Positions 19,800 to 29,570 of a DNA stretch of 31,368 nucleotides are shown piece by piece (position 1 is the first letter of the stretch; the number at the start of each line of letters is the position of its first letter). The translations under genes were made by a program, and so were the position numbers. A model generated the notes under the pieces. It was not told where the DNA came from. It searched no databases and was given only the letters and a program-made list of their open reading frames with translations. This DNA comes from Nemertoderma westbladi (taxonomy: Eukaryota; Xenacoelomorpha; Nemertodermatida; Nemertodermatidae): contig JAUCBJ010000628.1 of assembly GCA_032718475.1 (NCBI GenBank), positions 1-31,368 on the forward strand. The letters are read 5' to 3'.

Positions 19800-20341
19800 A
19801 ATAACAGCACATGATATGGTATACATTTGGTTTTTATATTCGATTTTGTGGACGTAAATTTTCACATATCGAATTTTTGCGCGAAAAAGTGTAGATTTTG
19901 AGCGAAAAAATAGTTTTTGCGAGAAAAAAAATAGTTTTTACAAGCCTAAGGAATTTTTGGGAGAGGTTAATAGAAATTGTGAACCTACTTGCTGCACTTT
20001 TTTTTTATTGTCGACTCTAGTCTGCAAGTCTGTTCAACAGCTATCTCTGTCTTTCTCTACAGCAGCCCTGCGGGCCTACAGCCAGGTAGTGTAGTGTGCC
20101 AGCAATCAGATTATGGAAATGTATGGCGCGCAAAGCGAGCAGAGAATATTGTACACATCGTCGCTTATGACACATCCAGACATTTAAAATAAATGAAATT
20201 CCCTGACTCTTCCAGCTGAGTGGCAACCCTGTAACTAATGAACCACAAATATATTTTCGTTGATTTGATTTTAAATAATATATTTCGTCTGCAGATGTTA
20301 TACAATGTAAATATTATAAATGATCACTAAACGATATTTAC
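19800..20341. other. Intron sequence, possible old repeat copy
   Basis: No gene is seen. The stretch 19990-20230 is less AT-rich and ends in ATTCCCTGACTCTTCCAG and GTGGCAACCCTG, wording that looks like a dispersed repeat; the ends could not be defined. Confidence 0.35.
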
Positions 20342-20419
20342 CCTTTCCTGACGTGGTGGCCGACTTTCTAATTCAACAGTCCTTAGTTTCTCAGGGGAGG
20401 ATATGGGGTCATCGTAAGG
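20342..20419 (-). CDS. MPDZ: MPDZ-like short linker exon (26 codons)
   Basis: The acceptor ttttttaacag precedes 20419 and the donor AAAGG|GTAAAT follows 20342. It is 78 nt and open only in phase 0, which is the phase left by the giant exon. It encodes PYDDPISSPEKLRTVELE and then SRPPRQER. The next recognised exon (12250-12327) needs an incoming phase of 1, so this exon cannot be spliced directly to it in frame. Either an unidentified exon lies in the 8-kb intron or this exon belongs to an alternative transcript. It is supported by splice signals and open frame but not by homology. Confidence 0.6.
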
Positions 20420-21074
20420 CTGTTAAAAAAAACAACAATTAATAATAACATAAAGAAAAAGTGTTAATATTTACTACAATTAATTAACTAACTAACTCGC
20501 TATTAAAAGTGCATTGCTTTTTTGTTGAGGAAGAATTTAAAATAAAATAAAAACATGTTAATAGATATCAAAATGTTTACAAATTTAAGATATAAAAAAT
20601 GATAAGTATATAACATATTAATTGATGTTTATACTCGTACGAGTTTCTAAGCATGCAACTAATAACTGTAGATATATTATACTCTTTTGTTTCAATATAC
20701 ATGCAAACATGCAACTAATAACTTATATATGTAGATAATTACTTATGTGTGTAGATCCTACTATATACATGCAACTAATCACTAATGTGCAGATTCTATA
20801 TACAATAAATTACAATACATGCAACTAATAACGTTATGTAGGTACAGTAACATCATGCACAGTCGAGCTGTATGTAGGTGGGTGGATAACAACAGGCTGC
20901 TATTCTAGAACGAAATAAATTCCAGCCTTAATCATTCATTCTTAGAAATAAACGGCATTTGAGAGGACAATGTGGGGTTGTCATAGAAACTATATACTTT
21001 AGAACATTTTCGGGAAAGATTTCCAGTTTGATATGAATCAATCAGAACCACCTTGGGGTTGTTGGGGAACAAAC
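20420..21074. other. Intron between short and giant linker exons
   Basis: AT-rich. Four loosely spaced copies of CATGCAACTAAT(A/C)A lie at about 20653, 20708, 20766 and 20815, a decayed ~55-bp tandem repeat. No other feature is seen. Confidence 0.5.
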
Positions 21075-23351
21075 CTCTGTGTAGTAATCGGTGTAGTCCA
21101 CGGCGGATTGGCGCTGTGGGGCCAAGTTGGAAGGGAGGGAGCCGTTAGCATACGGGCGAGTATAACGGAGGCGACCAATGGGAGGGCGGCAGTGGTCTAC
21201 CGTGGCGGGGCGGTGGGAAGCGAAGGTGTTCGGAGAGTGAACGCGGGGGTTGAGGTTCACTGCAGAGTGAACGTTGGGGTTGGCGTTCATCTCATAGTGA
21301 ACGCGGGGTTTGGCATTCATGTCGGGGTGAACGCGGGGGTTGGCGTTCATCTCAGAGTGAACGCGGGGGTTGGTGTTCATGTCAGAGTGATCACGGGGGT
21401 TGGCGTCCATCTCAGAGTGAACGCGGGGGTTGGAGTTCATCTCAGAGTGAACGCGGGGGTTGGAGTTCATCTCAGAGTGAACGCGAGGGTTGGCGTTCAT
21501 CTCAGAGTGAACGCGGGGGTTGGCGTTCATGTCAGTGTGAACGCGGGGATTGGCGTTCACCGTAGAGTGAACGTTGGGTTTGGCGTTAACCTCAGAGTGA
21601 ACGCGACTCTCATTATTCGCTGAACAATGAACACGAGTACCAACGACCGCGTTCAGCTCCCTTCTGGTCTGGAAGCGACTCAGCGGGGTAGAGGTTGAGC
21701 CGGTCGTCGGTTCGAAACAAACCGGCGACTCTGACTGACGGACCGGTACTGTGGCCCGTCGCCATGGGCGACTGTATCCCGACCAATCAGCGTCCACCGA
21801 CATCACGGACACGTCGTGGCTCGACGATCCGTGATTGGTTGATCCCATAGCGACGTCATCCGGTAAATCGAAGGATAAATATTTCCGACGCGGCAACGTG
21901 TGAGGCCCCCTAGCGGCGCCCGACGACACCGGTGTTGTATCTTCCAGTTGGCGTGGCAACACGTTCATCACAAGGTAACTATCGTCTGGCGTGATGTCAC
22001 CATCCACCACCGGCTTCAGGTACTCCAGTGACTCATCGCAGCGCCATCTACCATCGAACTGTGGGAACGAGAAATCCGCATGGTAAAGGTTACCTTTATT
22101 GGCCGCTAGACGGCCAACCTGCTCGTATACGCCGTCTGGGGTGGGGTAGCCGGGGGTCAGGGGGGTGGGTTGACGGGGTCGGTCGTACATAGGCTGGTTG
22201 TCGTCACACCGCTCCCTTAGTGGTTGACCCCACTCACACTGCTTCCCAGCTGACTCTTGTCCCCCCTCCCGCCCCCGAGCTCCCTCCAGCTCTCCAAGGG
22301 TCGCGTAGATTCCACTCGGGGCTTCCGAAAAACTCCGCGGCGTCGGACAGCGCGGCCGGTAGCCTTCCGGGACCACTGTACCCATAGCAACCGCATCGAC
22401 AGAGGTGAAGGAATCGAACTCGAGAACTCGATAGGAAGGATCATCGTCTCGGTTGCTATTGGATATATCGTTGTCATGGTAACCACCAACTAGTTCTTGA
22501 TAAACCTCAGGGGAGTGGTCTGAAGTTCGGCGACAGGGAAAACCATCAAAGTTTTCCCTGCGATTTAACTTTTCGGATGGAAATTCTTTGGTGAATTCTG
22601 TGTAATAATCGGCGGTATATTCCTCTAGCCTGGAAGATTTCTTGTTAAATTCATCAAGATATTCATCATTATATTCCTTAGGGTGTTTCTCGAGATATTC
22701 CTTGGAGTGTTTCTCGAGATAATCCTTAGGATGTTTCTCAATAAATTTCTTAGGGTGTTTCTCGAGATATTCCTTGTAGTGTTTCTCAAGATATTCCTTG
22801 GGGTGTTTCTCAAGATATCCCTTGGGGTCTGCCTCAAGATATTCCTCTTCATATTTCTTAGGGTGTTTCTCGAGATATTCCTTGGAGTGTTTCTCAAGAT
22901 ATCCCTTGGGGTCTTCCTCAAGATATTCCTCTTTATACTTCTTAGGGTGTTTCTCGAGATATTCCTTGGAGTGTATCTCAAGATATCCCTTGGGGTCTTC
23001 CTCAAGATATTCCTTAGGAATATTCAGCTTTTTGTGCGGCATAACGGGTCCTCCATGCACCAAGGGCGTATTCTCCGCTATAGAAAGGAAACTAGGATTA
23101 TCCTCCGAGGAATGTTCTATAAGGCTCGCCCCACTACTAGCGCCACCTAACGAGTATTCAGAGCCTTTGGATTCTCTAGAGGAGTTTATTCCCTCGCCGT
23201 TAGGTGGCGTTCGGAATATAGCGAAGGAGACACTGAACTTTTCTTGATACTGCGGTTGGAATGTTTTATTGCGACCCCTAGTGGTTATTATTGGTATTTC
23301 TTTGCAATTTGCTTCTTCGGAATTCTGACGCCGGGTGTGTAACTGGGTAGC
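21075..23351 (-). CDS. MPDZ: MPDZ-like giant linker exon (759 codons) with two repeat tracts
   Basis: The acceptor (cacccccaccag, with a long pyrimidine stretch) precedes 23351 and the donor ACAGAG|GTTTGT follows 21075; both are phase 0. The whole 2277-nt exon is open and much richer in GC than the flanking introns. It corresponds in position to the PDZ5-PDZ6 linker, which is about 220 residues in vertebrate MPDZ, so it is greatly expanded here. It is hydrophilic and probably disordered. One tract (about 22665-23020) repeats a 9-10 residue unit like KHPKEYLE, highly charged and possibly helical. Another (about 21230-21606) repeats a 10-residue unit like VHSEMNANPR about 13 times. A stop-free frame extends upstream to 23567, but the acceptor and phase argue that part is intronic. 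Confidence 0.85.
21230..21606 (-). repeat. Coding repeat tract, VHSEMNANPR-type units
   Basis: About 13 units of exactly 30 bp, in frame within the linker exon, encoding variants of VHSEMNANPR (changes include D for E, S or T for A, K for R). The plus strand of the same units is also open by chance, giving an antisense ORF rich in GVHLRVNA that should not be annotated as a gene. Confidence 0.88.
22665..23020 (-). repeat. Coding repeat tract, KHPKEYLE-type units
   Basis: About a dozen units of 27-30 bp, in frame within the giant linker exon. Each encodes variants of (K/E)(H/D)(P/S)K(E/G/K)YLE. A larger 3-4 unit block with the insertion KKYKEEYLEEDPKGYLE is itself duplicated, so the tract has two levels of repetition. 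All unit lengths are multiples of three, which indicates selection for the reading frame. Confidence 0.85.
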
Positions 23352-24439
23352 CTGGTGGGGGTGCAAAGGGTTGGATAACAGAGAACAGGTGGAACATACA
23401 GGTATGTAATGAATTTCATAAATATTAAATTGTGGAACAGAAAAGTTTATTTTCGATTTTCGTTCTTGGGTTACAGAATGACTCATCATTATTTCGAAAG
23501 TGATATGTAAAAGGCTGACAGACGTACAGGACAGGTAGACACGGTTAGTATGGGCTGGGTGCCACAAAATGGGTGTCGTTCAAGCTTTACGAAATTAATA
23601 AATAAAAATACACAGTTTGTATTTGAATTTAAAACAAGGCAGCAGATTTAGAACTCTGTTCAGAATAAAAGGTAAACGGTTTAATTGAATTCCACTTTCA
23701 TTGTAATTTCTAACTGAAAGATGTCAAAAGTTAAACTTTGGCTCCCAACACGGGAATAAAACGACATTCTTTTCTCGAGTCTCTTCAAGTCTTCAACATA
23801 ATTGCTTATAAAGTGAAACTCTATGTCACATTATTACAGTTTATATCACTTTGTATATAAAACTGTTGAGTAAATAAAGTTTCTGTATAGCATAGGGCCT
23901 ATAATTGTAAAGATTGTTACAACACTGACACGGTGCAAAATATCATGCGATGGTAAATTACATTAAATGTGCAGTGGAGTGCACCAGTACATGTGCACTG
24001 CGTGCAGTGCACTAGTACTAGTGCACTGTGCGTTTCCAATGCCTAGAAATTGCATCTGATACCATAAATGTAATTGAATTTTATTCGAAATTTCATATTT
24101 TTTAGAATTAACGCGTAAATAAATAATAATAATTAGAATAAATAAGAAAAACTTTCTCACCGAATATCAATAAATTCATTATACAAAATTAAAAAATGAA
24201 TATATTTAATGCTCTTAATATAAACATTTAAATTACAGACAGAAGTTGTTGAATTTTCCAAATTTCTAATAAAATAATAATTAATAAAAAAAAATTAATT
24301 TAATTTAAAATTTGAAATTTAATTAATTAAAAAACCTGTAAATGAATATCTGAATGCTATTAAAATAACAGGGAGTATTGGGGAATATTTAAATAAACTC
24401 TGATAAGCAGATAAAAGGATATTTAATATTTTAACGAAC
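23352..24439. other. Intron upstream of the giant linker exon
   Basis: AT-rich, with no gene recognised. It contains the acceptor tract next to 23351 and a strong palindrome at 24005-24028. Confidence 0.5.
24005..24028. repeat. Perfect 24-bp palindrome
   Basis: The left half CAGTGCACTAGT is followed directly by its reverse complement ACTAGTGCACTG. The flanks (23975-24004) carry further GTGCAGTG/GTGCACTG copies, so the palindrome sits in a small cluster of GTGCAC repeats. Confidence 0.95.
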
Positions 24440-24673
24440 CTGTTTATCAGCGGCGGCTGGCGGTATCGAAGCTTTCTGCACACCAATACGCACCGGGCCT
24501 CTAGGGGCGCCCTTCAATGCCTGGACAGCGACATCTAGCGTCGAGTTCTCTAACCGGGTGTCGTTCACGTAGACCAGTCGGTCGCCGGGCGACAGTCGGC
24601 CGTCGCGGTCGGCGACGCCGTCGTTAACAACGTTACGAACCACAGTGACTGTGTGCTGGGGGTTGGTGGGGTC
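24440..24673 (-). CDS. MPDZ: MPDZ-like exon: remainder of PDZ5-type domain
   Basis: The acceptor ctcactccctag precedes 24673 and the donor AAACAG|GTTCGT follows 24440. It is 78 codons long and phase 0 at both ends. It starts DPTNPQHTVTVVRNVV and continues through GVADRDGRLSPGDRLVYVND and TRLENSTLDVAVQALKGAP to VRIGVQK, completing the PDZ fold begun in the previous exon. The GDRL(V/M)(F/Y)VND and LENS(T/S)L strings are typical of MPDZ PDZ5. The donor GTTCGT is a weak match to consensus; it is chosen because it ends the open frame (a stop follows two codons later) and gives phase agreement with the next exon. Confidence 0.92.
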
Positions 24674-24906
24674 CTAGGGAGTGAGCCAATAGGAACACAG
24701 ATACAGTATAAAGAGACATACATTCATACACACACACACTTAACCCAAATCACAATAAACGAGAGTTAATAGCTCATGTAGACATGTTCTTGTTGGTAAT
24801 CGGTTTTTTTTCTGGAGAATTTTGATTGTGTCAAGAGTACCCGCCACCCGTATTGGTCGGTTCGAGACTGGTTGAATCATATTCCTGTACACTAATCCGC
24901 CCCTAC

Positions 24907-25093
24907 CTGGTAGTCGAGTATAGAGAATCCTAGACCCCTGTCCCCTTTGTCCAACTCTATGTGTGAGACGCGGTTCTGCCACACTGGTTCACTAGGTGGC
25001 GCTATCGATTCACTAGGGGGCGCTGTCGGCTCCAAGGATTGGGAACGGGGGATTACGGGGGAGGCGTCTGGTTGCTTCTGTTCCGATAGACAC
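24907..25093 (-). CDS. MPDZ: MPDZ-like exon: linker and start of PDZ5-type domain
   Basis: The acceptor tatttatttag precedes 25093 and the donor CAG|GTAGGG follows 24907. The first G completes the AG left by the upstream exon, and the exon ends in phase 0. It encodes a proline/serine-rich linker (with repeated APPSES and APPSEP) and then HIELDKGDRGLGFSILDYQ, the first strand and GLGF carboxylate-binding loop of a PDZ domain. The string GLGFSILDYQ is characteristic of PDZ5 in vertebrate MPDZ. The two APPSE repeats are encoded by two near-identical segments at 24989-25002 and 25010-25023 whose plus strand reads CACTAGG(T/G)GGCGC, a CTCF-like motif. Confidence 0.92.
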
Positions 25094-25253
25094 CTAAATA
25101 AATACAAGAGATATTAAGAGATATTAATATTAATATTATTACTACAATCACAATAATATATTATATATTTAAAATATTTTTTGATGACAATTTAGTAACA
25201 TTTCGATTATTCATAGGTCAAATACAATATAAATAGGTTTTAGTGATACTAAC

Positions 25254-25366
25254 CTATCTCTCCGCTCGTTAATAGTAAATGGGTCCTCGCTACCATCCAC
25301 AGAAGTACGCCTCCTTGCGGCAACAACACGAACCTTTTTCGGCAACTCCTTTAATACTTGTACAAC
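25254..25366 (-). CDS. MPDZ: MPDZ-like exon: C-terminal end of PDZ4-type domain
   Basis: The acceptor ccatcag precedes 25366 and the donor GATAG|GTTAGT follows 25254; the exon enters in phase 0 and leaves in phase 2. The 37 codons begin VVQVLKELPKKVRVVAARRR, the alpha2 helix and last beta strand of a PDZ domain. Joined to the upstream exon, the helix reads HHMQ-VVQVLKEL without a gap, which fixes both splice sites. After the domain comes a short hydrophilic linker (TSVDGSEDPFTINERR). The polypyrimidine tract is weak, and only about 36 bp separate the acceptor from the degenerate end of the intron array. Confidence 0.9.
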
Positions 25367-25402
25367 CTGATGGAATTCAGTTTTATTCATATTTAGGGTT
25401 TG

Positions 25403-28400
25403 ACATTGTATAAAGATAATACCTGAATGCATATGATGGAGGCCAAACACCTGTTAGCCATTGTATAAAACTATTACCTGCATATGGTGGAGGCCATACA
25501 CCTGTTGGACATTGTATAAAACCATTACCTGCATATTATGATGGAGGCCATACACCTGTTAGCCATTGTATAAAACTATTACCTGCATATGATGGAGGCC
25601 ATACACCTGTTAGCCATTGTATAAAACTATTACCTGCATATGATGGAGGCCAAACACCTGTTGGACATTGTATAAAACCATTACCTGCATATTATGATGG
25701 AGGCCATACACCTGTTAGCCATTGTATAAAACTATTACCTGCATATGATGGAGGCCATACACCTGTTTGCCATTGTATAAAACTATTACCTGCATATGAT
25801 GGAGGCCATACACCTGTTGGACTTTGTATAAAACTATTACCTGCATATGATGGAGGCCAAACACCTGTTAGCCATTGTATAAAACTATTACCTGCATATG
25901 ATGGAGGCCAAACACCTGTTAGCCATTGTACAAAACTATTACCTGCATATGATGGAGGCCATACACCTGTTAGCCATTGTATAAAACTATTACCTGCATA
26001 TGATGGAGGCCATACACCTGTTGGACATTGTATAAAACCATTACCTGCATATTATGATGGAGGCCATACACCTGTTGGACATTGTATAAAACTATTACCT
26101 GCATATGATGGAGGCCATACACCTGTTAGCCATTGTATAAAACCATTACCTGCATATGATGGAGGCCATACACCTGTTAGCCATTGTATAAAACCATTAC
26201 CTGCATATTATGATGGAGGCCATACACCTGTTGGACATTGTATAAAACCATTACCTGCATATTATGATGGAGGCCATACACCTGTTGGACATTGTATAAA
26301 ACTATTACCTGCATATGATGGAGGCCATACACCTGTTGGACATTGTATAAAACCATTACCTGCATATTATGATGGAGGCCATACACCTGTTGGACATTGT
26401 ATAAAACCATTACCTGCATATTATGATGGAGGCCATACACCTGTTGGACATTGTATAAAACTATTACCTGCATATGATGGAGGCCATACACCTGTTAGCC
26501 ATTGTATAAAACCATTACCTGCATATTATGATGGAGGCCATACACCTGTTGGACATTGTATAAAACTATTACCTGCATATGATGGAGGCCATACACCTGT
26601 TAGCCATTGTATAAAACCATTACCTGCATATTATGATGGAGGCCATACACCTGTTGGACATTGTATAAAACTATTACCTGCATATGATGGAGGCCATACA
26701 CCTGTTAGCCATTGTATAAAACTATTACTTGCATATGATGGAGGCCAAACACCTGTTAGCCATTGTACAAAACTATTACCTGCATATGATGGAGGCCATA
26801 CACCTGTTGGACATTGTATAAAACCATTACCTGCATATTATGATGGAGGCCATACACCTGTTAGCCATTGTATAAAACTATTACCTGCATATGATGGAGG
26901 CCAAACACCTGTTGGACATTGTACTAAACTATTACCTGCATATGATGGAGGCCATACACCTGTTAGCCATTGTATAAAACCATTACCTGCATATTATGGA
27001 GGCCAAACACCTGTTAGCCATTGTATAAAACTATTACCTGCATATGATGGAGGCCAAACACCTGTTGGACATTGTATAAAACCATTACCTGCATATTATG
27101 ATGGAGGCCATACACCTGTTGGACATTGTATAAAACTATTACCTGCATATGATGGAGGCCATACACCTGTTAGCCATTGTATAAAACTATTACCTGCATA
27201 TGATGGAGGCCAAACACCTGTTAGCCATTGTATAAAACTATTACCTGCATATGATGGAGGCCATACACCTGTTAGCCATTGTACAAAACTATTACCTGCA
27301 TATGATGGAGGCCATACACCTGTTGCACATTGTATAAAACCATTACCTGCATATTATGATGGAGGCCAAACACCTGTTAGCCATTGTACAAAACTATTAC
27401 CTGCATATGATGGAGGCCATACACCTGTTGGACTTTGTATAAAACTATTACCTGCATATGATGGAGGCCATATACCTGTTGGACATTGTATAAAACCATT
27501 ACCTGCATATTATGATGGAGGCCATACACCTGTTAGCCATTGTATAAAACTATTACCTGCATATGATGGAGGCCAAACACCCGTTAGCCATTGTACAAAA
27601 CTATTACCTGCATATGATGGAGGCCATACACCTGTTAGCCATTGTATAAAACTATTACCTGCATATGATGGAGGCCATACACCTGTTGGACATTGTACTA
27701 AACTATTACCTGCATATGGTGGAGGCCATACACCTGTTGGACATTGTATAAAACCATTACCTGCATATTATGATGGAGGCCATACACCTGTTGGACTTTG
27801 TATAAAACTATTACCTGCAATGATGGAGGCCATACACCTGTTGGACATTGTACTAAACTATTACCTGCATATGGTGGAGGCCATACACCTGTTGGACATT
27901 GTATAAAACCATTACCTGCATATTATGATGGAGGCCATACACCTGTTGGACTTTGTATAAAACTATTACCTGCATATGATGGAGGCCATATACCAGTTGG
28001 ACATTGTATAAAACCATTACCTGCATATTATGATGGAGGCCATACACCTGTTAGCCATTGTATAAAACTATTACCTGCATATGATGGAGGCCAAACACCT
28101 GTTAGCCATTGTACAAAACTATTACCTGCATATGATGGAGGCCATACACCTGTTAGCCATTGTATAAAACTATTACCTGCATATGATGGAGGCCAAACAC
28201 CTGTTAGCCATTGTACAAAACTATTACCTGCATATGATGGAGGCCATACACCTGTTGGACATTGTACTAAACTATTACCTGCATATGGTGGAGGCCATAC
28301 ACCTGTTGGACATTGTATAAAACCATTACCTGCATATTATGATGGAGGCCATACACCTGTTGGACATTGTATAAAACTATTACCTGCATATGATGGAGGC

Positions 28401-28419
28401 CATACACCTGTTTGCCATT
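25403..28419 (-). repeat. Junction-derived minisatellite array 4 (51/54-bp units)
   Basis: About 57 units. On the gene strand a 51-bp unit is 36 nt of the upstream exon's end (AATGGC(T)AACAGGTGTATGG to ATGCAG) followed by 15 intronic nt, GTAATAGTTTTATAC, which include the donor. The 54-bp variant has CATAATATGCAG in place of CATATGCAG. A second polymorphism, GTCCAACAG or GGCTAACAG, decides whether the unit is open or has a TAA in the host frame. The array fills the intron up to about 36 bp before the acceptor at 25367. Long open frames on either strand across it are artefacts. Confidence 0.97.
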
Positions 28420-28489
28420 AACTTCTAGGAGCTCATCACCCGGTTTCAATCGTCCATCAACACCAACTGGACCTTGATCAATAACACTC
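28384..28489 (-). CDS. MPDZ: MPDZ-like exon: second half of PDZ4-type domain
   Basis: The acceptor (gatttag) precedes 28489 and the donor (CAG|GTAATAG) follows 28384. The first base completes a split codon and the exon ends in phase 0. Its 35 codons read SVIDQGPVGVDGRLKPGDEL and then LEVNGKQVYGLHHMQ, the central strands of a PDZ domain (GDELLEVNG signature), closest to PDZ4 of MPDZ. The GLGF-loop half lies to the right of the window. The last 36 nt (28384-28419) are the founder unit of the tandem array filling the next intron: the same 36 nt plus 15 intronic nt recur about 57 times. Its CAG|GT is the first of many equivalent donors. Confidence 0.9.
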
Positions 28490-28665
28490 CTAAATCACCA
28501 AATAAATAGACTAATTATTAACCGCCTCGCTTATTAAACTAAACTGATAATAATTATGTACTGATTACTTTCTTTCATCAGCTTTTTTAGAGTCATATTG
28601 TTTTTTTAATGAAATAAACATTCGCAAAAATTTTTATTGTCCGTTTAAATCACTCATGATGTCCT

Positions 28666-28863
28666 TTTTTTTTACTTTTTATGTCCACCAGAAATTTACC
28701 GTTAGGTTCCATGCTACCGGTTTCTCTACTGCTGTTCTCTCAGGCTATCAGTACCGGTATTAGTTTTTTTTTTGACTTTTTATGTCCTCCAGAAATTTAC
28801 CGTTAGGTTACATGCTACCGGTTTCTCTACTGTTGTTCTCTCAGGCTATCAGTACCGGTATTA
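28666..28863. repeat. Two-copy ~98-bp tandem repeat
   Basis: Two copies containing AGAAATTTACCGTTAGGTT, GCTACCGGTTTCTCTACTG and CAGGCTATCAGTACCGGTA, about 95% alike. ACCGGT motifs continue to about 29025. Confidence 0.9.
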
Positions 28864-29019
28864 GTATATAGAGCACTATTTTGCAGTACTGCATGTACAG
28901 ATGTAGGTATAAAGCAGGTATTTTAGGTATTTTAGTACCGGTACCGGCACCGGTACTGCTGTAGGCCTACTGTGTAACCTACCATTTAAATACGGTACTG
29001 GTAGGCCTACCGGCTGACC

Positions 29020-29570
29020 GGTTGTTTTGGTTAGAAAATCCCGCCTCTGCAATCTGCTCCTTTCCCTGATTTGGTAAAGTGACCCTTTAATGTTTTGGTT
29101 AGAAAGGCCCCCTCTTTAACCTGCCCCTTTCCTTCATTTTGTAAAGTGACTGTTTATTGTTTTGGTTAGAAAATCCCGCCTCTGTAACCTGCCCCTTTCC
29201 CTCAATTAGTTAAATGATCGTTAATTGTTTTGGTTAGAAAATCCCGCCTCTGTAACATGCTCCTTTTCCTCAATTAGTTAAGTGATCGTTTATTGTTTTG
29301 ATTAGAAAATCCCGCCTCTGTAACCTGCTCCTTTCCCTCAATTAGTTAAGTGATCGTTTATTGTTTTGGTTAGGAAATCCCGCCTCTGTAACCTGCTCCT
29401 TTCTCCCAATTGGTAATGGTATCGTTTATTGTTTTGGTTAGAAAAGACCATCTATGTAACCTGCTCCTTTCCTTCATTTGGTAAAGTGACTGTTTATTGT
29501 TTTGACTAGAAAATCCGGCCTTAACCTGCTCCTTTCCATCAATTGGTAATTGTTTTTGGCTATAAAATGA
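29020..29570. repeat. ~67-bp minisatellite inside the 28655-29932 element
   Basis: About eight diverged copies beginning TTGTTTTGGTTAGAAAATCC, continuing CGCCTCTGTAACCTGCTCC and TTTCCCTCAATTAGTTAAG. Divergence is much higher than in the junction arrays. Confidence 0.9.

Larger units (their letters stand above)
4597..28489 (-). other. MPDZ: MPDZ/PATJ-like multi-PDZ scaffold gene, partial (10 exons found)
   Basis: This is the span of a minus-strand gene; both ends lie outside the window. In vertebrates MPDZ (MUPP1) and PATJ are cytoplasmic scaffolds of tight junctions and apical polarity (Crumbs complex), where successive PDZ domains bind C-terminal peptides. The assignment rests on PDZ order and linker-specific identities: a PDZ5-type GLGFSILDYQ followed by DP and VVRN, SPGDRLVYVNDTRLEN, a PDZ6 entry ERTIVLKK with GLTL, and a PDZ7 entry WGPVRVVPV with SLGISIAG. 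Splice phases match across nine of the ten exons; the join 20342 to 12327 does not, so an exon of length 1 mod 3 is probably missing there. Invertebrates usually have one gene for MPDZ and PATJ, so the symbol marks the family rather than strict orthology. Confidence 0.88.

Noticed and set aside
19403-19865. Three overlapping glycine-rich minus-strand ORFs
   Set aside because: All frames through the 32-bp C-rich array are open; no exon signals.
19989-20226. Short ORFs on both strands near 20000-20226
   Set aside because: No splice or homology support; the region looks like an old dispersed repeat.
21033-21623. Plus-strand ORF of 196 codons (GVHLRVNA repeats)
   Set aside because: Antisense shadow of the VHSEMNANPR coding repeat in the giant linker exon, which has splice and phase support.
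22625-23247. Hydrophobic plus-strand ORFs and a second minus frame over the KHPKEYLE tract
   Set aside because: Other-frame shadows of the coding repeat; period-three repeat length opens several frames.
23352-23567. Extending the giant exon upstream to a GTG/ATG at 23567
   Set aside because: The extra 72 codons read like intron (AT-rich, IYEIHYIPVCSTC), and a good acceptor at 23352 gives phase continuity with exon 24440-24673.
26177-28449. Minus ORFs of VYGLHHMQVIVLYN repeats and a plus ORF of KLLPAYDGGHTPVSHC repeats as genes
   Set aside because: Repeat readings of array 4. The minus frame is noted as a possible alternative-donor extension, not as a gene.
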